In this document: positions 53,606 to 62,934 of the stretch, piece after piece | Numbering within the stretch: the first letter of the stretch is position 1 | How the letters are laid out: each line of letters begins with the position of its first letter | Assembly (NCBI GenBank): GCA_023435025.1 | Contig: JAEYSE010000039.1 | Coordinates: 52,518 to 116,517, forward strand | Direction: 5' to 3' | Length of the DNA: 64,000 nt | Source of the DNA: Bacillota bacterium | Lineage (GTDB): Bacteria > Bacillota > Clostridia > Christensenellales > CAG-138 | The notes under the pieces: generated by a model | Told to the model about the DNA's origin: nothing | The model's input: only the letters and a program-made list of their open reading frames with translations | Databases searched by the model: none | Made by a program: the position numbers and the translations under genes

Positions 53606-54763
53606 TTGCATTTTAGAGATAAAGGCTATTTAACACTTTTACCCGATCCCATAACAGATCTAAGTATGATTAGTGGAGCAATGTTCCTTTATTTTAATAA
53701 ACCCATAGAAATTACTTCACCACCATTAGTAATTACTCATGAATCATTTGAATTATTAGATATTCTTAAGAAAAAGCAACCGGTATGGAATAATATTTTC
53801 TATAAGACATTTAATGCTTGGCAATATCAACTAAATGCTAGTATGTCAGTAAATCAATTGTTAGAACCTTTAGAGAATGTAAAAAGAATTTGGGCTGTTT
53901 ATCCTGCCACAATTGAAGATTTAGAAAGATCAGATAAATTAATTAAGTCTCAAAATCTTTCGTTTGAAAAAGTGTATCCTTATATAGATCCAATGAATGC
54001 ATCTGGAGAAATAATTAGACATATTTTTTTAGAAATGTATTTAAGTTTAAATAAGGATATTGATTCTTTATATAAATATTGTGAAGAATTATTTACTAAG
54101 CAATCAATTGAAGAGTTATTAGTGAAGGGATATTTATTAAGATTAAACTTTTTAGAGAATGTCAAAAATCACCCTATTTTGCTTACTAATGAACCAATTT
54201 GGAATACGTTATTTGATAAAACCGACGAACCAAAAGATGAAATAGATGACAACTCAATACTCGATATTATTTCATGGGAAATTTTTCGACAAATAATATC
54301 TCCAGTTCTAGATCCTTTAAATTCAAAAAAGATAAATTACATAAAATTATTACTGGATAAACGTCAAAGTCAGATTAAAAGATTGCAACATAAATGCAAT
54401 CTTTTAGCAGAAAGAATAAAACATCCAGAATCATTACAATAATTAACAAAGAATGTTGAAAAAACAATTAGAAATGAGATTGAAAACGATATAAAAGACT
54501 TATTAGAAATTGATAAAAAAGAAGTTGAGGAACTATTTACGGAACTTTTTACAGATCAAAAGACATGGGGAGCATTATTTGCTTTAATTTTAGGTTTATC
54601 GAATGGACAAGTTGCTATAACTACAGGAGGGGCAGTATTCGCTTTAAGTTCTTTGAATGCCAAGACTGTAAAAGTTGCAGTAAATAGAAGAAAAAAGTTG
54701 AAAGATAGTGATTATGGGCTTATTTATACCATTTCTAGAAAAACACATATGAAATATGAATAA
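53606..54763 (+). pseudogene. Orphan gene of putative cassette 3, interrupted by one in-frame TAA
   Basis: Reading from TTG at 53606 (GGGAGG upstream) gives 278 residues to a TAA at 54440-54442. The same frame continues for 106 codons to a TAA at 54761-54763 with clearly coding content: an acidic helix region and a hydrophobic stretch (TWGALFALILGLSNGQVAITTGGAVF), probably a membrane segment. No start codon is suitable for a separate second gene. One nonsense change, or readthrough, therefore explains the break. No family recognised. It lies between attC-like sites 2 and 3. Confidence 0.6.
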
Positions 54764-54781
54764 GGAAAAAACTATTACTGC

Positions 54782-54958
54782 GCCTAACAACGCATTCAAA
54801 CTGGCGGGGCGCGGGTCACGAAGAAGATGATTCGAAGAAGTATCATGAGTCACGAAGTTGATTCAAAGAAGATTATTCATGTAGTGAGCGCGCCCACATT
54901 GGCTCACCAAGTGCTGTAACACTGGGTTCGCCAACGTCTTGAGTGCAAAACGATAAGC
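54782..54958 (+). repeat. attC-like recombination site 3 (177 bp)
   Basis: Left end GCCTAAC (perfect RYYYAAC), right end GATAAGC (one mismatch to GTTRRRY). Outer arms GCATTCAA / TTGAGTGC pair with one mismatch; CTGGCGGGGCGCGG and GAGCGCGCCCACAT are the inner parts shared with sites 1 and 2. Confidence 0.5.
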
Positions 54959-55071
54959 AAAGTGGCCCCCTGTTGTGTGCAATAAACTGCCGCATTGAAT
55001 TGATAGGTGCGGCCAAGAAAGATAAATGCAAAAAGCAAGCGGCACCAATTGAGGTGGAAAGCAAAGAGAGA

Positions 55072-57336
55072 ATGAACATTAAAAGCTATAAAACATGTTC
55101 ACAATTACAACTTTTTGAAGAAAATACTGTGATAGCCAAGAGCAACAATAGAAAAATAGTCATCCAAGGTCGTGAGTTTGATTCGATCAATAGTGCGGCT
55201 ATTGCGTTTGGTTTGTCACGCAATACAATTGATTACCGACTCTCAAAAGGATGGACACCCGAACAAGCAGTCGGTCTTGAGCCTCGCCCAGGGCACGCTG
55301 CTACAACCCCCGGAATTACAGTCAAGGTGCAAAATCTTGAGTTTAATAGTATTAGGGAGGCCGCAAAATATTTCGGTCGAAGCTATACGTACATCTTCGC
55401 CAGACTCAAGCAAGGTTGCACGATCGAGCAAGCGCTTGGCCTGGTTAAGCGGATGGATTCCCTTCAGACCGAATACCCCGAACTCGCAAAACAGTGGCAT
55501 CCGACCAGAAATACTTCTCTGACTGCCGACTCGGTAACACCACATTCCGGTCAAAAAGTATGGTGGCAATGCCCGCACGGTCATGAGTGGAAAGCGGTCA
55601 TCAACAGTCGCACACGAGGGTACGGTTGCCCATACTGTGCAGGACAAAAGCCCACAGCAGACCGAAATTTTGCTACGGAATATCCAGAACTAGTTAAAGA
55701 ATGGAATTGGGAAAAGAACGGCAATAAGAAACCTGTGGACTTTACTCCTCGGTCCCAAAGCAAGGTTTGGTGGAAATGCGAAAAAGGGCATTCATGGAAA
55801 GCGCCAATAGTAAATCGCACACGAGACACGAAAAATTTATGTCCCGTCTGCCTCAACAGAATTTTATGCAAAGACAATAGTCTGGCCCAGGTTCGCCCGG
55901 ACATTGCTGAAGATTGGCATCCTTACAAGAACGCACCTTTAACATCAAACAATGTTGTGGCTGGCGGCAGTAAAAAAGTCTGGTGGATATGCAAGCATGG
56001 TCACGAATGGCAAGCAACAATTGGAAGCCGGGTTATTAATGGAACTGGTTGTCCTAAGTGTTCCCTTCAGACATCCAGAATGGAAATAGCTGTCTATACG
56101 GAGCTTTATGCACTGTTTAATAATGTCGATTGGCGTAATAAAATTAAAGGTTATGAATGTGATATATATCTACGCGATAATAAGATTGGTATCGAAATCG
56201 ATGGGGTCTACTGGCATAGCCGAAAGCCTGAACTGGAATTAACAAAATCAGCAACATTTGAAGCAGAAGGCATTCAAATGTTTCGCTTAAGGGAAGAAGG
56301 TTTGTCACTATTAAGTGTTCGCGACATTTCATTTAAATCTACAGAAAATGAATTTCTTGTTATATCAAAACTGGTCAGTAGCCTGCTGAAATATGCGGAA
56401 CTTTCTGATCAACAAAAGGTAAAGCTTCGCGATTATATAAAAGGACCGGGACTTATCAATGAAAAGCTTTATCGTAAATTGTTGGCTAATTTACCAGCTC
56501 CACCACCAGGTCAGTCCTTGGCCGGTAAGCAGCCTGATATTGCTGCATAATGGGCGTATGACTTAAATGCTCCTCTGTTACCAGAACATTTCAGGCACAA
56601 AGCGAATAAAAAAGTTTGGTGGCGTTGCTCTAAAGGTCATACCTGGAAGACGACTATTAATATCCGCACAGAACAAGGAACTGGTTGTCCCATTTGTCCT
56701 CGTCCTGTTTTTAAAGTCACAGATGAGAGGAATCTGGCCGTAATCAACCCAGACTTGGCGAAAGAATGGCATTCAGAAAAGAATGGTGATCTTCGTCCAG
56801 AAGATGTTCGGCCGCAATCAAACCAAAAAATATGGTGGCAATGTAGCAGCGGACATGAATGGCAGACCACAGTTTCAAGTAGAGCCGCAGGTAGCGGTTG
56901 TCCTTACTGTTACGGTCGTTATGCTTCGAAAACAAATAATCTGGCAAGCGAATATCCTGAACTGATACAAGAATTGGATTTCGAAAAAAACATTGGATTC
57001 AATCCTTCAGAAACCACTCCACATGTTAACAAGAAAGTATGGTGGCGCTGCAGAAAAGGGCATAGTTATCAAGCTACAATCTATAACCGCGCCAAAAACA
57101 AGTCAGGGTGCCCTGCTTGCGCGCGGGAAAATGCTCGGAAATATTCAATTGATGACATACAGGCTATTGCGAATGAACGTGGAGGGAAATGTTTGTCTAA
57201 GAATTACACGAGTGTTAGAAAAAAATTGCAATTTTGCTGCAGTGAGGGGCATATTTGGGAAACACGTGCAGACAGTATCTTATATACAAAAAAGTGGTGT
57301 CCAGTGTGTAGCCGAGAAAAAACAAAAAGCAAGTGA
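55072..57336 (+). pseudogene. Zinc-ribbon (treble-clef) repeat protein with endonuclease-like domain, split by an in-frame TAA
   Basis: Two consecutive reading frames in the same phase are separated by TAA at 56548-56550. The first holds three zinc ribbons of about 65 residues, each W-x-(x)-KN...KVWWxC..GHxW...CPxC, then a VSR/DUF559-like nuclease segment (VDWRNKIKGYECDIYL, IGIEIDGVYWHS). The second holds three or four more ribbons with the same pattern. Around the break the text reads PDIAA-stop-WAYDLN, where repeat spacing predicts Glu before Trp (GAA to TAA). The ATG at 55072 is likely; upstream codons fall in attC-like site 3. DNA-binding repeat plus nuclease suggests a mobile-element or homing-type protein; activity unknown. 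Confidence 0.7.
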
Positions 57337-57507
57337 AATCAACAACTGGCCCGTTTTGTTTGCAATGATGGGGTGCCTACGCCCATATCAAGTTCTCAAC
57401 CTGTATGGAAAGAATGGCTGGCAAAACACCAAAAGTAATCTCTATGTTAAATTAAGAAGTATCAATTATTAAGTTTATATAGGAATCAAATGAAAGAGGG
57501 TTATTTA

Positions 57508-59442
57508 GTGAAAAAACTTATAATAATTATTTTTTTTGCATTAGTTCTTAGTGCAACCACCAATGCGGAGTTAATTGATGGTCCGGCAAATATACGGGAA
57601 AATCCAAATGGTCAAATCCTTTTTTCACTTAACGATAATGTTCCAATTGGTTATAAGGTTGATAAAGATGGTTGGTATAACGTATCATTAACTGTATGTG
57701 TAAAAGAAAACGATTTTTCAAATGAAAAGGGAATTATTAAAGGAGCAAAATTATTTGATTCGGCTATGAACGAAATAGGAAATACATTAGATGCTATTCC
57801 TTTAAGTTATTTTATTGGGGGAAATCCTAGTTATAATAAGGAAGACCACATATACACTTGCACTATTAACGGATATACATTTAGGGATAATCTCAAAGAC
57901 AATATTTCGACGGTTTCTATAGCGGAAAGGATTAAAGTACAAAATAAAAAAAGCGGTTCATTTTTAGATATTGCAAAATCTTATATTGAGTTAAATCAAA
58001 AAGATTTTGCCAAACCAATCTTGATAAAGTCCCTGGAAAATATTAATTCTATAGGAGTAAATCCCGATTTCGAAGGCAATAGTTACGATGAGAATGATGA
58101 AAAAGCCTACAAATTAAGAGATTTGGCAGTCTTATATTACCAGATTGGTGAAAAAAGTAAAGCAATTGAAATAATGAATAATGCTATTCAAGCATCTAAA
58201 ACTATCCAGGGCGCGTGTGACCAATATACTTATAGAGATAAGGCATTAGAAGATTTAGCATTAGATTTTATCAATTTTGGAGAATATGATCTGTGTATAA
58301 AAACAATAAAATTAACTAGTAAATATATGGCCGATGGTGCATTGAGTAAGATAGTTGATTACTATTTAGAAAAAAATGACATTAATACTGCTAAAAAGAC
58401 TGTTGAATTGATAAAAAATGAATCTAATAAAGAACAAGCATTAATCAATATAAGCTTAAAAGATGTTAATCTTAAAAATATTGAAACATATATAGATTTA
58501 ATAAGATCTTTTAAAGACGATAACGTTAAATGTTTGGGTTTAGCTGAGTTAGCGGTAAGATATTTTATAATAAAAGGTGATGGTAATAAAATTACCAGTG
58601 ATCTTTTGAATGAGTCGATTGAAATAGCCAAAAAAAATAAAAATAATTACCAAAGAGACGATTTTCTTGCGGAAATAGCTGGACATTATGCAGAGGTTAA
58701 GCAATTTGAAAAAGGTAAATCATTAGCTTTAAGCATTAAGTGGTCAATTGATAAAGCTAAAGGCTTAATGAATATTGCTATTCTATATGGGAAAATACAT
58801 CATCCCAATGATGCAAATAATCTTCTCGATCAAGCTTGGGATATTACTAATAAATCTGAGGGAGGTTTAGATCAAGATGAATTGCTCCAATCCATTATAG
58901 GAGCATATGGAGACTGTGGTCTTGTAGATAAAAGTTTAATACGCGCTAAAAGTATAGGATTTTCTGAAGACGATGCTCAATATTATGATGATGCTTTACT
59001 AACAGTAGCTTTATGTTATAGTAAAAACAAACAGCCTGAATCTGCTTTAGATGCACTTCAAGCTTTTAAAACTAATGTACGAGATCAAATGAAAGCTGGA
59101 GCAATTGGGGATATTATAGACCAATTGGATGTTGCAAACCAAGAAAAAGCAATAAAAGTTCTTACTGAGGCTATTGAGCAACTCGATTCTATAGCAGACC
59201 GAGATTGGAAATATTTGAATACCTTAATAAATGAAGATTATTCTAAAATAGTTATTAAATATATTCAGCTAAAACAATATGACACAGCAATACAAATAAT
59301 TAATCAAAAATTTCCGAACTATGATGACAAAGTAGTTACCACTGTAAGGGCAATTCTTTTTTACAATAAAACTAATAAGGAAATTGATAAAGATAGAGAG
59401 GATTTTATAAATAAGATTTCAGAATTAACATTGAATAAATAA
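57508..59442 (+). CDS. Secreted protein with TPR-like repeats
   Basis: 644 residues. Signal peptide (KKLIIIIFFALVLSATTNA) leads to an N-terminal segment resembling an SH3-like start (GPANIRENPNGQILFSL). Most of the rest is helical with TPR-like units: RDLAVLYYQIGEKSKAIEIMNNAI, LAVRYF, LAEIAGHYAEVKQFEKGKSLA, LTVALCYSKNKQPESALDAL. Such proteins usually scaffold others. GTG at 57508 is the start because AGAGGG sits seven bases upstream; an ATG six codons earlier overlaps that site. AT-rich and isolated, so probably transferred. Function unknown. Confidence 0.75.
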   Translation: MKKLIIIIFFALVLSATTNAELIDGPANIRENPNGQILFSLNDNVPIGYKVDKDGWYNVSLTVCVKENDFSNEKGIIKGAKLFDSAMNEIGNTLDAIPLSYFIGGNPSYNKEDHIYTCTINGYTFRDNLKDNISTVSIAERIKVQNKKSGSFLDIAKSYIELNQKDFAKPILIKSLENINSIGVNPDFEGNSYDENDEKAYKLRDLAVLYYQIGEKSKAIEIMNNAIQASKTIQGACDQYTYRDKALEDLALDFINFGEYDLCIKTIKLTSKYMADGALSKIVDYYLEKNDINTAKKTVELIKNESNKEQALINISLKDVNLKNIETYIDLIRSFKDDNVKCLGLAELAVRYFIIKGDGNKITSDLLNESIEIAKKNKNNYQRDDFLAEIAGHYAEVKQFEKGKSLALSIKWSIDKAKGLMNIAILYGKIHHPNDANNLLDQAWDITNKSEGGLDQDELLQSIIGAYGDCGLVDKSLIRAKSIGFSEDDAQYYDDALLTVALCYSKNKQPESALDALQAFKTNVRDQMKAGAIGDIIDQLDVANQEKAIKVLTEAIEQLDSIADRDWKYLNTLINEDYSKIVIKYIQLKQYDTAIQIINQKFPNYDDKVVTTVRAILFYNKTNKEIDKDREDFINKISELTLNK

Positions 59443-59659
59443 TTAAAAGGGGTCCCAACCAACTTCTAATCCATTGGCTGAAATTGCTGCAATCTTGCTG
59501 TAATCCAGATTAAAAAACCTCAATTAGATAAGAACAAAAGGGACTTTTTGTAAACTATAAATCTAGAAAACGCCTTCAATTAATGACTTTTAAAACCAGA
59601 TTAAATTACATTCTCCCAGCTAAAACGGTCATTTATTAATTCCTAAACCGTGTGTAGAT

Positions 59660-60110
59660 GGATATGGGGGAGTCGAAACCCCGTCCGAAAAGGTAATCGG
59701 CAGGCGGGATTTGAACCCACGCTCATCCAGTAGGAAAAGCAGAGGTATCGTAAACCGCATGTTGGAAGTTCAACAGATTGAATCATCGACCTAAAGATGC
59801 GAAGTCTGCCACTTTATGGATTGCTGATTAAGGGTCAAATGCAACCACCTGTATATTACAAGTGCGCTGCTCTTTATGGTAAATCATAAATTTTATAGAC
59901 TACTAACGATTTAACAAAGGCTCCCCCTCAAACAGTGAACTCAAAATCCACTGTCTTTATTCGGCTATGGTAGAGGGGGCGAGAAGATTTGAAACCCACG
60001 GCCCTTTGATTGGCAGCTAAATCCTTTGTGCCTGACAGGAATCGAACCTGTGCACCTGGGCCAACGGATTAGAAGTCCGTTGTTCTTTGTACGAGCGAGG
60101 GATTTTAAGT
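59660..60110 (-). pseudogene. Cluster of tRNA- and tmRNA-like fragments
   Basis: Several T-arm-like or anticodon-like pieces lie on the minus strand without complete cloverleafs. 59660-59692 resembles the 3' end of tmRNA (TTCGGACGGGGTTTCGACTCCCC; the intact ssrA has TTCGGACGGGAGTTCGACTCTCCC). 59697-59725 has a T-arm (GTGGGTTCAAATCCCGC). 59845-59880 resembles the anticodon arm of a Thr tRNA. 60029-60086 has a perfect T-arm (ACAGGTTCGATTCCTGT) and a perfect Arg(UCU)-type anticodon arm (AACGGACTTCTAATCCGTT) but lacks a matching 5' acceptor strand. These look like decayed RNA genes or integration scars. Confidence 0.5.
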
Positions 60111-60178
60111 TCTTTGCGTTCAAGCCGGTATGGATGGCTAATATTGATATAATCATTAACCTAGAGAAATCCCTTTGC

Positions 60179-60323
60179 AAATTTAACAACTTTATTATCA
60201 TAAAAAATTAAAAATTAGATATTAGTCTCATTGGAAATTTAACAACTTTATTTATTAAAGTCCAAAAGTTAATATGGAATATCAATGAAAATTGGCTTCG
60301 AAATTTAAGAACTTTATTATTAC
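60179..60323 (+). repeat. Three AT-rich direct repeats upstream of the HEAT-like gene
   Basis: AAATTTAA-(C/G)AACTTTAT-type units at 60179, 60235 and 60301. A fourth copy at 61915 lies beyond the gene. Confidence 0.6.
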
Positions 60324-60445
60324 TGTACAATAGGCTGCGCAGAAACTTATAACACACATAGATGTCACCGGTACTCCGCAATATTGATATATGGTGCGTA
60401 AAAACCTGGAAGAAAGGAATTGCCTCCTAATGGCTCAAAAATATC

Positions 60446-61756
60446 ATGAAAAGATTAACAAAAGCAGAATTTGACTTGGCAATTCATAAAGGCTTAGGCC
60501 GCGTATATTTTCATGTTAAGGAATATGGAGATATTGATGTCCGAGATCAAATATTGAATGCCCTTATTTATAATTTAGTTTACGATAACCAATCTGAAGG
60601 TGGCAGAGCGGATTGGCTTTACTCTATTATAGAGCTTACAAACAATGAAGCATTTTATGAAGATGAAATCCTTAAGAATCTTCCCAATGTTAAATCGGAT
60701 TGGGATGCCAACCAATTGTTTAATCTTTTAATGCAATTTGCTAAACGCGGGAGCTATAAAGCGAAAAAAGCTCTTTATGAAAAGTTCGATTCTCAAGACT
60801 TTAATGAATCTTGGAACGGTGGAGACCAGATTATTGAGGTGGATGGAATCAATGGGTTTCTTCATGTTGCCGAGAGAATTGGAAAGAGATTCATAGAAGA
60901 TGAGGAAGCATTTTGGGAAGATGATTTTATGTTTACAGAGGTTAAAGACCGTTTTGGCGCCGAGAAAGTTATAGAAGCAATAAACAAGCAGATAGAGAAT
61001 TCAGAATATCTGAGAACCTATTTTAATAAAATTACTAAGTTTGAGGCCAGGAAGTCAGAGACAAAAGAACAAAGAGTCGAAAAGTTTCGGCAAGAATATC
61101 CATTAGAGGGAATGCTCATTAATTTAGAATTGGAAGAAAGCCATTTTCCTTATTCATTATTTGGACGTCATGCCATAGAAGAAGATATTTTAACAACTTT
61201 CAATTTGTTAAAAAGTGAAACCAGGAAGCCTCAATTACTCAAACTTTTAAGTGTTTTTAGGGGAAGAAAATTACCTGATTTGATTGACAATGTGTTTAAT
61301 TATGTTTTTGATACAGATGAGGATTTATCTTTGGCAGCAATTTCAGCTCTTTCGAGTTCTCAAAATGAGAAAATACATAAATTAGCACTTGAAATATTGA
61401 ACCAAAGTAATTGGCAGAGAAGGGCTTCAGGTATTGAGCTACTCGTTAATAATTATCAATCAGGAGATAATATTAAAATTGAAGAGCTTTTGAATTCAGT
61501 TCCTAGCATTTCTGACAGAGACATGGTCCACAATGTGGTTTTTGATTTAGTTAAACTAAGTGAGGAAAACAATTCAAGCGAAATGAATCAAATTCTATTG
61601 TGGATTTATGAAAATTCACCTTGTATGAATTGCCGTTGTAAATCAGTAGAGCTGCTTTTAATAAATAAGGCTTTACCCGAAGAAGTTCTTGAAGAGTGTA
61701 TGTATGACGGTGATGAAGAAATAAGAGAAATCGCACAAAAAGCAAACAAATTCTGA
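60446..61756 (+). CDS. HEAT-like helical protein
   Basis: 436 residues, no signal peptide or membrane segments. The second half has about four helical units resembling HEAT or PBS-type repeats (AAISALSSSQNEKIHKLALEILNQSNWQRRASGIELLVNN). A CMNCRC motif near residue 392 could bind metal. Similar proteins are found as lone immunity or accessory genes, but I cannot assign a family. The start has a weak ribosome site. AT-rich, flanked by direct repeats and followed by an attC-like remnant, so it may once have been a mobile cassette. Confidence 0.65.
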   Translation: MKRLTKAEFDLAIHKGLGRVYFHVKEYGDIDVRDQILNALIYNLVYDNQSEGGRADWLYSIIELTNNEAFYEDEILKNLPNVKSDWDANQLFNLLMQFAKRGSYKAKKALYEKFDSQDFNESWNGGDQIIEVDGINGFLHVAERIGKRFIEDEEAFWEDDFMFTEVKDRFGAEKVIEAINKQIENSEYLRTYFNKITKFEARKSETKEQRVEKFRQEYPLEGMLINLELEESHFPYSLFGRHAIEEDILTTFNLLKSETRKPQLLKLLSVFRGRKLPDLIDNVFNYVFDTDEDLSLAAISALSSSQNEKIHKLALEILNQSNWQRRASGIELLVNNYQSGDNIKIEELLNSVPSISDRDMVHNVVFDLVKLSEENNSSEMNQILLWIYENSPCMNCRCKSVELLLINKALPEEVLEECMYDGDEEIREIAQKANKF

Positions 61757-61783
61757 GCCGTCCATGGTAAAGAAGAAAAAGGA

Positions 61784-61875
61784 AAGTACTTATTGGCGGG
61801 GATGATGATCTGACTCAAGAAGTTGGTTCAAAGGAATTGTATTAAGAAGAATTCACCCGCATTCGTCCGTTAAGT
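61784..61875 (+). repeat. Possible attC remnant (site 4)
   Basis: Resembles site 3 at TTGGCGGGG, GATGAT and the GA-rich AAGAAGTTGGTTC stretch, and ends with GTTAAGT, a perfect GTTRRRY. Arms no longer pair well and about half the length is missing. Confidence 0.3.
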
Positions 61876-61914
61876 AGGCGTCGTTACTAAAGCGAGATAA
61901 GAATACATCGTTGG

Positions 61915-61940
61915 AAATTTAATAACTTTATTATTACTTT
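61915..61940 (+). repeat. Fourth copy of the AT-rich repeat, downstream of the HEAT-like gene
   Basis: AAATTTAATAACTTTATTATTAC, matching the copies at 60179-60323 with one or two differences. Confidence 0.6.
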
Positions 61941-62035
61941 ACATAAACGGATTTTAAGGATTATTTGAATGTCAACGAATTAATCTGGGTTAAATGGTGT
62001 GGATGCCTATTTGTTTGGTGAGATAAATAAGGGAT

Positions 62036-62216
62036 TGAACCAGGATTAGTCAGGATTAATCGCTTTTTTCAAAGGCCGGATTACACAGATTAAAGATTTT
62101 ATTTCTGTACTCAAACAATTAATCAATAAGCTTAAGTGTAATATGTTAGAAAAGAAGGTACCTAACAGCAGTGAATAAATCCGTCCAATCTGAAAAATCT
62201 GTGAAATCCTGGTTCA
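62036..62216. repeat. Inverted repeat around a non-coding segment
   Basis: Perfect 12-base arms TGAACCAGGATT (62036-62047) and AATCCTGGTTCA (62205-62216). Inside are degenerate copies of GGATTA and AATCTG words. It directly precedes the GxxExxY fragment. Confidence 0.55.
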
Positions 62217-62273
62217 GACAGTGTTTTAGCCCCGCGAAGTCTCTCGAAAAAGAGTAATCGTCAGGAGGATCTT

Positions 62274-62350
62274 ATGAAAATGCGACACTCCGACATTACT
62301 CAATGTATCATCGGTTGTGCCATGCGAGTGCATTCCACCTTGGGCAAGTC
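62274..62350 (+). pseudogene. GxxExxY-protein N-terminal fragment
   Basis: After AGGAGG the ATG at 62274 reads DITQCIIGCAMRVHSTLGK, the conserved start of GxxExxY proteins (IIGCAxxVHxTLG), then loses similarity exactly where GPGLLE should follow. The name-giving GxxExxY and nuclease motifs are absent. It is truncated by the neighbouring XRE-gene segment. Confidence 0.65.
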
Positions 62351-62352
62351 GT

Positions 62353-62565
62353 TTATTTGTTTTTCTCCGGTATATACGTAATTATTTCCTCAACCGGAAC
62401 CTCAAAATATTCACAAATTCTATGTAATACCTCCATCGAAACATACTCGCCCTTACTCATTTTAGCCATCGTATTGGGAGAAAGTTTCAATGTAACTCTT
62501 AGCTTTTCCTTGGTCATCCCTTTATCGATCAGCAATTTCCACAATGGATTAAATGAAAATGCCAT
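62353..62565 (-). CDS. XRE-family transcriptional regulator
   Basis: 70 residues. Cro/C1-type helix-turn-helix, MTKEKLRVTLKLSPNTMAKMSKGEYVSMEVLHRICEYFEVPVEEIITYI, as in many small regulators of mobile elements. The ATG at 62563-62565 has AAAGGAG upstream. Its target is unknown; the 369 bases upstream hold no gene but are AT-rich and could contain its operator. Confidence 0.85.
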   Translation of the reverse strand: MAFSFNPLWKLLIDKGMTKEKLRVTLKLSPNTMAKMSKGEYVSMEVLHRICEYFEVPVEEIITYIPEKNK

Positions 62566-62934
62566 TATTGAATCTCCTTTAGAAGCTCTTTTCATCCTTT
62601 GAATAAGAATTCTATAAATATTAAAATAATTTTTGCAATAAACATTGACATATTCTATAGTTTGCTATAGAATATGTATATAAAACATTAGAAATAATAT
62701 TGAAATCAATAGTTTCTTTTGGGTAAAATAAATCAACTACGTATTTTAGTAGCTGTTTTACATTATATTTGTATTTTAACATAATAAGGAAATCCCCTCA
62801 AGTTAGTGAATATTGTTTAACTTGATATTACTGCGAATCAAAACTTTGAATTACTCCATGAAATTTACTTCCAAAACGTGATTTACCCTTTTTTCTTTAA
62901 ACTTTTAGCTATATAAAATAAGGAGGTCCTCCAC
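62566..62934. other. AT-rich gap without a gene
   Basis: 369 bases, very AT-rich. A repeated word TATTCTATAGTTTGCTATAGAATA near 62,650-62,675 forms a near-perfect palindrome and could be an operator for the XRE gene. I see nothing else. Confidence 0.4.

Noticed and set aside
60179..60323. Spaced repeats that might be a CRISPR array
   Set aside because: Only three units, AT-rich and unequal, with spacers of different length; no cas genes and no leader.
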